21,843 bases of DNA from NCBI GenBank assembly GCA_964561115.1, contig CAZLOE010000022.1:1-21843 (forward strand), read 5' to 3'. This DNA is from CAZBSE01 sp964561115 (GTDB lineage: Bacteria > Actinomycetota > Humimicrobiia > Humimicrobiales > Humimicrobiaceae). Below, in pieces: positions 1-5,865 of the stretch. Below the pieces are notes generated by a model, which saw only the letters and a program-made list of their open reading frames with translations, searched no databases and had not been told where the DNA came from. Position 1 is the stretch's first letter. Every line of letters starts with the position of its first letter. The position numbers and the translations under genes were made by a program.

Positions 1-519
1 GGAGAAATAACTATCAGGGATCTGGTAAGGAATTCTTTAAGAATGAGGCCTGATAGGATTGTGGTGGGCGAAATCAGAGGGGTAGAGGCTGTAGATGTTC
101 TGCAGGCTATGAATACAGGTCACAGCGGTTCCATGACCACTGTTCATTCTAATTCACCTAAAGATATGATTTCCAGATTAGAAACGATGATTTTAATGTC
201 GGGCTTAAATTTGAACCCTTCCACTGCGAGGAGAATGATTGCATCATCAGTGGATATGATCATCCATCTGGATAAATTAAAAAATGGGAAAAGGGTCGTG
301 GCAAGAATCAGTGAATTAAAAAATAAAGGTGAATCGATAGGCAATAATACCGTTTTGGAAGTAAAAGATATTTTCAGATACCAGATCAGAGATAAGATTG
401 TAGATAGCGAAGGTTCATATGAAGGCAATATAGTCAATACTGGTTATATGCCAGATTTTATGGAGAAAATCAAAAGCAGGGGATTTGATTTTAATTTTAA
501 AAATGAAAAATTGGAATGA
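1..519 (+). CDS. tadA: Tad pilus assembly ATPase TadA/CpaF (C-terminal part, cut by window edge)
   Basis: This is the C-terminal ~172 residues of the secretion ATPase that powers assembly of Flp/Tad pili at the inner face of the membrane. The reading frame is open from base 1, so the ATG at 43 is internal and the true start lies outside the window. What is visible: the Walker B region RMRPDRIVVGEIRG (about residues 14-27 of the fragment), then the histidine box GHSGSMTTVHSNSP and RLETM, all typical of the TadA/CpaF/VirB11-like group. The Walker A motif must be upstream of the window. The 3' end overlaps the start of tadB by about 17 bases, which points to translational coupling. The family assignment is strong; the tadA rather than cpaF name is a convention. 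Confidence 0.93.
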   Translation, partial: GEITIRDLVRNSLRMRPDRIVVGEIRGVEAVDVLQAMNTGHSGSMTTVHSNSPKDMISRLETMILMSGLNLNPSTARRMIASSVDMIIHLDKLKNGKRVVARISELKNKGESIGNNTVLEVKDIFRYQIRDKIVDSEGSYEGNIVNTGYMPDFMEKIKSRGFDFNFKNEKLE

Positions 520-1342
520 AATATTGGTTTCTATTACTGCAGTGATTGCGGCAATGTCTTTGTTTCACGGGCTTAGGAAAGCAGCTTTTAGGTTTAGTCT
601 AAAAACAAAAAAAGCTAAATTGGTAAAATTTTTCACTGGCATATATTATACCAGGAAAAAGATACTGTCGGCATTTATATACGCTGTTTTGTTATCCATT
701 TTTTACCTGCTGTTTAGGAATTTTACATTCAGTTTATTTGTCAGTTTATGTCTGGGAATTTACTTGATAGATTTTCTTAATGGGCTTGAAGAAAAGAGAA
801 AAAATTCGCTCAATATTCAGCTGGTAGAATTTATAAGCAATATGACAGTGCTCTTAAAAGCGGGAAAAACAGTAAGGAGTATATTCAAGGATTCTGCCAG
901 CCGGTTTAAGGATCCGCTGAGGACACATCTATATAAAACAGCAAATGAGCTGGAGCTTAATTCCACTCTGGATGAAGCCCTGGACAGGTTTTCGGAAGGA
1001 TGCAGGAGCAGAGAAGTAGATCTTCTTACCAGCTCATTAAAGATTAACAGTAAAATAGGAGGGAATATGATATCTATGCTTGATGCTATTTCTGAAAGCA
1101 TACGCCATAATTTAAAGGTAAAATCTCAGGCAAAGACTATGGTCCTCCAGAGCAGGTATTCCGGTAATATTATTTCATTATTTCCTGTTATTGTATTAGT
1201 CACGATGTGCATTTTTATGGACAGGACTCTATTGGATTTTTTTTCTACTGTTACTGGTAAAATTTTACTTATTATAGGAGGTATTCTAGAAATTACCGGG
1301 ATAATAGTCATAAAAAAAATTATTAGCTCTGGAGATCAATAG
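503..1342 (+). CDS. tadB: Tad pilus inner-membrane platform protein TadB
   Basis: The protein is about 279 residues with a type II secretion F (GSPII_F) domain in the middle (from LVEFISNMTVLLKAGKTVRSI onward). It has hydrophobic segments near residues 55-92, one at NIISLFPVIVLVTMCIF and a last one at ILLIIGGILEITGIIVI. Together with TadC it forms the membrane platform that TadA acts on. I chose the ATG at 503; an in-frame TTG at 485 would add six residues, but the purine-rich AGGGGA (478-483) abuts it, so neither start has ideal spacing. It overlaps tadA and is followed after 10 bases by tadC, so the three form an operon. The name rests on gene order and length, because TadB and TadC are similar. 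Confidence 0.88.
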   Translation: MKNWNEILVSITAVIAAMSLFHGLRKAAFRFSLKTKKAKLVKFFTGIYYTRKKILSAFIYAVLLSIFYLLFRNFTFSLFVSLCLGIYLIDFLNGLEEKRKNSLNIQLVEFISNMTVLLKAGKTVRSIFKDSASRFKDPLRTHLYKTANELELNSTLDEALDRFSEGCRSREVDLLTSSLKINSKIGGNMISMLDAISESIRHNLKVKSQAKTMVLQSRYSGNIISLFPVIVLVTMCIFMDRTLLDFFSTVTGKILLIIGGILEITGIIVIKKIISSGDQ

Positions 1343-1352
1343 GATTTAAAGC

Positions 1353-2243
1353 ATGCTTGTTTATTTAATCATATTTTCTTATTATTTATTCCTGTGCTCG
1401 GGTGTGTTTTATATTATAAGGATAAAAGGTCATTACCGTTACACAAGGGCTAGAAAAAGTTGCAGGCCAAAAAATGTTCCGAGTGAATTTATAAACAAAA
1501 TTAATTTTTTCTCAGGCGGGATCGGAAGATTCTTTAGCAGTAAGCGATGGTTTAGAGACAGAAAAGAAAATATAGAACTTTTTAAGTTGTTAGAATCAGA
1601 AAATAAGGTGCTTCTTACCCAGGATTCTTTTATGGGGTATAAAATAATCCTTTCTATACTATGCATAGCTGCAGCGGTTTTTATCGGCAATAATATAGTA
1701 AATTCTATTATCCTGGCTGGTATAGGAGGGGCAGCAGGGTATTTTTTGCCAAATATCCTTCTTCGAAGATTTAAGTACGCAAGGCAAAAGGAAATAGAAA
1801 GAGATTTGCCATATGTTATTGATTTATTATCCATTGCCACACTATCGGGGCAAAATCTTTATAAGGCAATAAAAATTGTGGTTGAAAAATACAAGGGATA
1901 TATCTGCGGAGAGCTTTCAAATTTAATAAAAGATATAGATATTGGTATAGGAAAACCCCAGGCTTACAGAAATTTAATAGAAAGAAGTAACTCTGAAGAT
2001 TTTAAAAATTTTATTTTTCTTCTAGTTCAGGCGGAAAAGTATGGCTCTTCCATCAAAGAGATTCTTGATCAAAAATCCCGGCACATAAAGTTTGAGACTT
2101 ATCAAAATCTGGAAAGAAAAGTAAGGAGAATAACCATATTGATTTTATTCCCTCTGGTCTTTCTGATACTGCCCTCTTTTATAATACTTGTAGCAGGGCC
2201 TCTTATATTTTCAATGGGTGGAAATTTCCTGCAGCTGAATTAA
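1353..2243 (+). CDS. tadC: Tad pilus inner-membrane platform protein TadC
   Basis: This 296-residue membrane protein is the second GSPII_F-type platform component of the Tad system. Hydrophobic stretches are seen at the N-terminus (about residues 2-24), in the centre (IILSILCIAAAVFIGNNIV and the following glycine-rich segment), and at the C-terminus (ITILILFPLVFLILPSFII). The cytoplasmic domain between them contains LPYVIDLLSIATLSGQNLYKAI, which resembles the F-domain helix of TadC proteins. It lies 10 bases after tadB on the same strand and is followed by a 12-bp-arm hairpin, so it is probably the last gene of this transcription unit. No prepilin peptidase (TadV) is in the window. Confidence 0.87.
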   Translation: MLVYLIIFSYYLFLCSGVFYIIRIKGHYRYTRARKSCRPKNVPSEFINKINFFSGGIGRFFSSKRWFRDRKENIELFKLLESENKVLLTQDSFMGYKIILSILCIAAAVFIGNNIVNSIILAGIGGAAGYFLPNILLRRFKYARQKEIERDLPYVIDLLSIATLSGQNLYKAIKIVVEKYKGYICGELSNLIKDIDIGIGKPQAYRNLIERSNSEDFKNFIFLLVQAEKYGSSIKEILDQKSRHIKFETYQNLERKVRRITILILFPLVFLILPSFIILVAGPLIFSMGGNFLQLN

Positions 2244-2260
2244 TTTTGAGCCCTAAATTT

Positions 2261-2291
2261 AAACACCCCGGATGGTGTGTCCGGGGTGTTT
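2261..2291. terminator. Hairpin between convergent tadC and CAP gene
   Basis: A perfect inverted repeat has arms AAACACCCCGGA (2261-2272) and TCCGGGGTGTTT (2280-2291) around a 7-base loop. It lies between the stops of two converging genes. The U-run on either strand is poor, so it is a likely bidirectional terminator or 3'-end stabiliser rather than a textbook one. Confidence 0.7.
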
Positions 2292-2327
2292 GTCTAGGCG
2301 TCCGTAAAACTATATAAATTTAATCGA

Positions 2328-3068
2328 TCAATTAGTAAATACTGTGGTTACTACTCTTCTACCTTCTCCATCGACTACTCCAATTCCAATCTTTGTGTAT
2401 ACGGACCTGAGTATGTTCGCTTTATGGGATGGGCTTGCCATCCAGGCATTGGCAAATGCATCGGGAGTTCCGTGAGAGGGGGGTGAGGAATTACCGAGAT
2501 TTTCACCGGCATTTAAATAAGCCACTTCATTTTTACGCAGTATATTAAAAATGTTTTGGCCATTGGGAGTGTAATGAGAGAAATAGGAATTAGCTATCAT
2601 ATCATTGCATCTTGATCTTGCAATGTTAGTTAGCATTTGATTTGCCTGAAGAGCTCCCAGCCCGTTCGATACTCTTATGGTGTTGATAAGATAAAGCACA
2701 GTTGCTTCAAGTTCGCTAAGATTAACAGCAGATTCTGCCGGAGCGGCAGCAGCTATAGTAGCTTCACTGGTCTTAGTGTTTCCCAGGACTTCTGCTTTGT
2801 ATTCTTTGTTTATGCTGTTAATTTCCTGATCCAGATTATCGGATATTTTTGATAGTATTGTTACTGCACTAATGTTTTTGTCCTTTACTGACACATCTTC
2901 CTTTATAAACGCTGCTTTTTCTATATTTTCCGGTCTGTAATTGCTGTTTTCAGTAAAGCTACTATCAATTTTTGCCGCTTCAAAGTTGAATCCACTTGTT
3001 ATGGCAAGAGCAGCTGCAAGTGCCACAACCAGTGTTATTATTATTATTATTTTTAATTTTATTTTCAT
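2328..3068 (-). CDS. CAP/SCP-domain (YkwD-like) surface protein under riboswitch control
   Basis: The protein has 246 residues. The N-terminus MKIKLKIIIIITLVVALAAALAI is a signal peptide or membrane anchor, so the rest should be outside the membrane. Residues ~25-120 are low-complexity and Ala/Ser/Glu-rich. The last ~125 residues form a CAP domain: ATVLYLINTIR, NIARSRCNDM, SHYTPNG, AGENLG and WMASPSHKANIL are the usual signatures. Bacterial CAP proteins of this type are secreted; their biochemical role is mostly unknown. The frame is open upstream to a TTG at 3176, but that stretch is the riboswitch and terminator, so I start at ATG 3068, although no clear Shine-Dalgarno precedes it. The gene sits antisense between the two halves of the Tad locus. 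Confidence 0.88.
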   Translation of the reverse strand: MKIKLKIIIIITLVVALAAALAITSGFNFEAAKIDSSFTENSNYRPENIEKAAFIKEDVSVKDKNISAVTILSKISDNLDQEINSINKEYKAEVLGNTKTSEATIAAAAPAESAVNLSELEATVLYLINTIRVSNGLGALQANQMLTNIARSRCNDMIANSYFSHYTPNGQNIFNILRKNEVAYLNAGENLGNSSPPSHGTPDAFANAWMASPSHKANILRSVYTKIGIGVVDGEGRRVVTTVFTN

Positions 3069-3080
3069 ATTTTTAATTAA

Positions 3081-3111
3081 AAAGCCATCTGACTTAGAGG
3101 CCAGATGGCTT
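3081..3111 (-). terminator. Intrinsic terminator in the leader of the CAP gene (riboswitch expression platform)
   Basis: Inverted arms AAGCCATCTG and CAGATGGCTT (plus-strand 3102-3111 and 3082-3091 read on the minus strand) enclose a 10-base loop and are followed on the minus strand by six T residues (3083-3078). The hairpin ends about 14 bases before the ATG at 3068, so if it forms, transcription would stop before the gene. The plus strand also has a T-run after it, so it could terminate in both directions. Confidence 0.8.
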
Positions 3112-3129
3112 GTTTTTTTAAATAAAAAA

Positions 3130-3207
3130 GCAATAGCCGGTTGCACTACTAGCTCGTTACATTCGTAAGTGCCCAAATGACAGAATGTAAGTCATCGCCT
3201 CTATTAC
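3130..3207 (-). promoter_or_regulatory. Cyclic-di-GMP-II riboswitch aptamer
   Basis: Read on the minus strand, the leader carries the hallmark sequences of the class II cyclic-di-GMP riboswitch: TTTGGGCACTT, then CTAGTAGTGCAACCGGC. Pairing is consistent: P1 joins GTAATAG (3207-3201) to CTATTGC (3136-3130); an internal stem joins ATGAC (3195-3191) to GTCAT (3181-3177); another joins GCACT (3172-3168) to AGTGC (3147-3143), with a small TTAC/GTAA hairpin inside. A GATGA element lies in the 5' strand where the family has a kink-turn. Class II aptamers are known to bind cyclic di-GMP. The downstream terminator and CAP gene make it a cis-regulator. Recognition is from memory of the consensus, not a covariance search. 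Confidence 0.88.
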
Positions 3208-3514
3208 AAAAGATAAATTAAATTTTCAATAAAACTTTAATTAATTATTTTATAGTAATATTAATACATTTAATTACTAATGTCAAGATTTATTTATAAA
3301 TAATTTAAATAAATATAGTATTAATACAATATATTATATAATTATTAATAATTTTTATCAAACCTGCCCGAATAAAAAAATCATTTAAATAAATTTATGT
3401 ATTTACACAAAAGGATAAATATGATAGATTATAGCTATATCGAATTGAATAAATATGCATAAGCACAATAAATGAGAAAGGAGGTGAATAAATATAATTT
3501 TTTAAAGAAAGGAG
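3208..3514. other. AT-rich intergenic region between divergent CAP gene and flp
   Basis: About 300 bases with no credible gene. It holds the minus-strand promoter listed separately and, on the plus strand, a weak candidate for the flp operon: TTTACA (3402-3407), 17 bases, TAGATT (3425-3430). The rest is dominated by A and T with scattered repeats of TTAATACA and no stable hairpin that I can see. Confidence 0.5.
3258..3286 (-). promoter_or_regulatory. Promoter for the riboswitch-CAP transcript
   Basis: On the minus strand a perfect TTGACA (3286-3281) is followed after 17 bases by TAATAT (3263-3258). Transcription would begin near 3251, giving a leader of about 180 bases that contains the whole aptamer and terminator before the ATG at 3068. 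Confidence 0.6.
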
Positions 3515-3523
3515 GTGAATAAA
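3475..3523 (+). repeat. Tandemly duplicated ribosome-binding region before flp
   Basis: The 18-base sequence AGAAAGGAGGTGAATAAA occurs twice, at 3475-3492 and 3506-3523, offset by 31 bases. Each copy is a near-perfect Shine-Dalgarno. The first copy opens a 12-codon reading frame at GTG 3484 that ends (TAA 3520-3522) inside the second copy; the second opens the pilin frame at GTG 3515. The repeat may raise ribosome loading on a highly expressed pilin or be a simple duplication. Confidence 0.75.
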
Positions 3524-3700
3524 ATAAAAAGATTAATTGAAAAAATGAAAGTATGGGGACAAAAAGGGCAATCTACACTGGAGTATGCACTGGTTATAGT
3601 AATTGCAGGAATAATAAGCGCAATACTGATAGCAGTAGGAAAACCAATAATAATAGATGTTATTTCAAAAGTATTTAACAAGATAGCTTCAATGGTTTAA
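3515..3700 (+). CDS. flp: Flp/Fap-type major pilin
   Basis: A 61-residue (or shorter) prepilin of the Tad system. A basic leader ends in QKG, followed by the class III pilin motif QSTLEYALV, in which cleavage after Gly leaves Glu at +5 and Tyr at +6, the expected Flp signature. A single hydrophobic helix follows (VIVIAGIISAILIAVG), then a short tail ending ASMV. The prepilin peptidase that would process it is outside the window. The start is uncertain: GTG 3515 lies inside the Shine-Dalgarno, ATG 3545 is 26 bases or more away from it, and the best-spaced codon (3524) is ATA. It is the first gene of a downstream tad unit with the TadE-like gene 13 bases after it. Confidence 0.88.
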   Translation: MNKIKRLIEKMKVWGQKGQSTLEYALVIVIAGIISAILIAVGKPIIIDVISKVFNKIASMV

Positions 3701-3713
3701 GGGTCTAATTGAA

Positions 3714-4199
3714 ATGAAATTATTCCTGAAAATATACAATATGGGAAACAATTTGTTTTTAAAGACTATGTCAAAAAAAAATAAATATAAAAAACTTTTT
3801 AAAATATTATTAAACAGGAAAGGAGGGCAGGCCTCTCTGGAATTTGCTCTTATGGTTCCCTTTATAGTTTTAATTATTTTAATTGTTTCCCATATTGGTT
3901 TGCTGACTTACCAAAAAAACATATTGGAACAGGCATCACGTGAAGGTGCAAGGATAATTGCTACCACCAACTCCAGCCGGGAAGCATCAAGTTGTATAAG
4001 AGATGTTTGTTCTGGGCTGGATCAAAACAGACTTAATATAATTATTGATCCTAATAATAGAAATTTGAGAAAAGTTGGAGATATGGTTACAGTTACCCTT
4101 TCATATAAATACAGCGGTTTTACAAATATAATTACAAAATTTACCGGAAAGGATATTTTTATAAAGGCAAAAAGCAATATGAGGATGGAATGCTATTAA
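3714..4199 (+). CDS. tadE: TadE-like pseudopilin
   Basis: The protein has 161 residues: a basic N-terminal region of about 37 residues, then KGGQASLEFALMVPFIVLII, which is the TadE motif (processing after Gly, Glu at +5, followed by a transmembrane helix). The rest is a small extracytoplasmic domain with EQASREGARIIATT, the usual sequence after the helix in TadE proteins. TadE-type minor pilins are cut by the prepilin peptidase and help Flp pilus assembly. It begins 13 bases after flp and overlaps the next gene by 10 bases, so the set is an operon. An ATG further in could give a shorter leader. Confidence 0.86.
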   Translation: MKLFLKIYNMGNNLFLKTMSKKNKYKKLFKILLNRKGGQASLEFALMVPFIVLIILIVSHIGLLTYQKNILEQASREGARIIATTNSSREASSCIRDVCSGLDQNRLNIIIDPNNRNLRKVGDMVTVTLSYKYSGFTNIITKFTGKDIFIKAKSNMRMECY

Positions 4200-4618
4200 A
4201 GAGTTTAAGAATTCAAAATAGAGGAAATATTTCTTTTTTAGTCCTGGCCGCTGTAACGGTGTTTGCAGTCCTATTTATATTTATTTTTGATTTATGCCGG
4301 ATTTTTATAGCAAGAGAGGTAACGAAGAATGCTTCTGATGCTGCTTCGCTTGCCGCGGCACAGGATCTCTTGTTTCTCAGTGATCAGGATTGCGTCAGCG
4401 CAGCTGATAAAGCAACTGCTGTAAACAACTGCAGGCTTATTGAATGCAGGAGTGACTATGATGAAGTAACAGTAACCGTAGAAAAGAAACTTAATTTTAT
4501 TTTACTGAGCAGACTGATACCGGGGTATGGCAGTATAAGGTCAACCTCAAAAGCGAAAGTTGTATATCCCTGGGATGAGCATTATGGCTACTGTAAAAGT
4601 TATGAATTCAGCTATTAA
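4190..4618 (+). CDS. TadE/TadG-like pilus assembly protein (short)
   Basis: The protein is 142 residues. The N-terminal half has the TadE/G-like membrane segment (RGNISFLVLAAVTVFAVLFIFIFDLCRIFIAREVTKNASDAASLAAAQ); the phrase NASDAASLAAA is typical of TadG and related Flp-assembly proteins. Full TadG proteins are much longer, with a von Willebrand-like region that is missing here, so this may be a second minor pseudopilin or a TadF-like protein. It overlaps tadE by 10 bases and has a GAGGATGGA sequence just before the ATG. It ends normally at TAA with no sign of a frameshift in the following bases. Confidence 0.78.
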   Translation: MLLKSLRIQNRGNISFLVLAAVTVFAVLFIFIFDLCRIFIAREVTKNASDAASLAAAQDLLFLSDQDCVSAADKATAVNNCRLIECRSDYDEVTVTVEKKLNFILLSRLIPGYGSIRSTSKAKVVYPWDEHYGYCKSYEFSY

Positions 4619-4649
4619 ATTTTAAATGTCTTTTAGAACAGGAGGATTT

Positions 4650-5066
4650 ATGAATTACATAAATAACATATATTTACTGGGTAACCTTACCCGTGATCCG
4701 GAAATAAAATATACTAATGAAGGAACAGCTATTACTGAGATGGGGCTGGCATCAAATAAGAAATGGACAGATAAAAATGGGAAAGATCTTGAAGCTGTTG
4801 ATTATTTTAATATTACAGTATGGGGCAATCTTGCAGAGAATTGCGCGTCTGCATTAAAGAAAGGAAATAGAATAATGGTATGCGGCCATATTAATCTGAG
4901 AAGCTGGGAAAATAAGGAAGGTAAGAAATATAACATTACAAGTATCACAGCTGATGTAGTAGCAGCCAGTCTGGAGTTCAACCATATAAAGATATTAGAT
5001 AAAGATAGTATTAAAAAAGAAGGTATTTATATAAAAAAGGATAAAATAAAGTCAAAGGTAACTTAG
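4650..5066 (+). CDS. ssb: Small single-stranded-DNA-binding protein without acidic tail
   Basis: The protein is 138 residues with a bacterial SSB OB-fold: MNYINNIYLLGNLTRDPEI at the start, then VDYFNITVWGNLAENCASALKKGNRIMVCGHI, all classic SSB signatures. It would bind single-stranded DNA, normally as a tetramer. The C-terminus ends in lysine-rich IKSKVT and lacks the conserved acidic DDDIPF-type tip that recruits partners to the housekeeping SSB, so it is more like a secondary or competence-type SSB. I chose ATG 4650 because ACAGGAGG sits just before it; an upstream in-frame ATG at 4626 has no such site. It begins 31 bases after the last tad gene and ends at a terminator, so it is probably in the same transcript. 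Confidence 0.88.
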   Translation: MNYINNIYLLGNLTRDPEIKYTNEGTAITEMGLASNKKWTDKNGKDLEAVDYFNITVWGNLAENCASALKKGNRIMVCGHINLRSWENKEGKKYNITSITADVVAASLEFNHIKILDKDSIKKEGIYIKKDKIKSKVT

Positions 5067-5099
5067 GATTTTATTAAATAAGTATATTTGATTTAAAAT

Positions 5100-5144
5100 A
5101 AGAGAAAGCCTCTGAAATACCAGAGGTTTTCTCTTATTTTTTTA
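5100..5144. terminator. Intrinsic terminator after ssb
   Basis: Fifteen-base arms (5100-5114 and 5121-5135, including one G-U pair) with a 6-base loop are followed on the plus strand by a run of T. The minus-strand side also has T-rich sequence, so it probably serves the convergent zinc-ribbon gene as well. Confidence 0.88.
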
Positions 5145-5161
5145 ATTCAACATTTATAAAT

Positions 5162-5653
5162 CTAACCTTTGGGATACTTTTCATAAAAGCTATTCGGCTT
5201 TGCTGCATTATCCACTAACACCCATATCCAGATACCGAAACTTATTAAATTCATAAAGACACTTAACCCGATAAGAGGTCCACTAGAGTAATCTAAATAA
5301 TTTTGATTATAAGAAACAGCATTACTTATAATAGAGCATGAGTAAGAAAGGATGATTACGATCATCACGGCATTGACCCCAATAGAAATCCAAAACTTTT
5401 TTGCATTTTTCCCATAGGTATAGAGCCAGGCCCAGAAGCTGAAAAATACTGCCAGAAGTATGGCAACTACTTTATTTTTTGGTGTAATTCCTCCTTCCAT
5501 TCTGTAAATCGGCGACTGATAGGTTATGCTTTCCGTGAGTAGATCTTTGATATTGACTCCGCAACGGGGACATATGGTGGTACCCCTTTTAATAGTCATC
5601 CCGCATTCCGGGCAAAAAATCTCGTCCGGTTCCTTATATATTGTTTCTGCCAT
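5162..5653 (-). CDS. Zinc-ribbon membrane protein of unknown function
   Basis: The protein is 163 residues. Residues ~14-33 form a zinc ribbon with two CxxC knuckles (CPECG and CPRCG), presumably cytoplasmic. After a linker come hydrophobic segments: VVAILLAVFFSFWAWLYTYG (about 63-82), FWISIGVNAVMIVIILSYS (about 87-105) and LIGLSVFMNLISFGIWIWVLV (about 128-148). This layout is common in small membrane proteins with an N-terminal zinc ribbon, whose roles are mostly unknown. It is transcribed convergently toward ssb and divergently from the methyltransferase. A TTGACA/TATATG promoter lies upstream. I do not assign a function. Confidence 0.8.
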   Translation of the reverse strand: MAETIYKEPDEIFCPECGMTIKRGTTICPRCGVNIKDLLTESITYQSPIYRMEGGITPKNKVVAILLAVFFSFWAWLYTYGKNAKKFWISIGVNAVMIVIILSYSCSIISNAVSYNQNYLDYSSGPLIGLSVFMNLISFGIWIWVLVDNAAKPNSFYEKYPKG

Positions 5654-5708
5654 AATGACCTATCCGGGTTTGATGTTTTTATCTTTTAAATATTTACAAA
5701 ACTAAAAT

Positions 5709-5737
5709 CATATAATCTTTTTTACGTCAATTGTCAA
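5709..5737 (-). promoter_or_regulatory. Promoter for the zinc-ribbon membrane protein
   Basis: On the minus strand TTGACA (5737-5732) is followed after 17 bases by TATATG (5714-5709). The start would be near 5702, about 50 bases before the gene. Confidence 0.5.
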
Positions 5738-5815
5738 TATTATACAAGGCTTTTTAAAAAAATTGTAAAAAATGACATTAACAAAATGCTGTAACGGTAG
5801 AACAGTTTAAACCAA

Positions 5816-5844
5816 TTGTAGTATAATTATTCAAATTATATACT
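5816..5844 (+). promoter_or_regulatory. Candidate promoter for the methyltransferase gene
   Basis: TTGTAG (5816-5821), 17 bases, TATACT (5839-5844). The -10 is good and the -35 is weak. A second TATAAT at 5822-5827 overlaps it but has no matching -35. Confidence 0.4.
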
Positions 5845-5865
5845 GAAAATCTGAAAGGCAGAAGA

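Noticed and set aside
2941..3168. 75-residue plus-strand reading frame with a hydrophobic region
   Set aside because: It is the complement of the CAP signal peptide and riboswitch; no ribosome-binding site.
3069..3176. N-terminal extension of the CAP protein to a TTG at 3176
   Set aside because: The added stretch is the riboswitch aptamer and terminator; the signal peptide begins exactly at ATG 3068.
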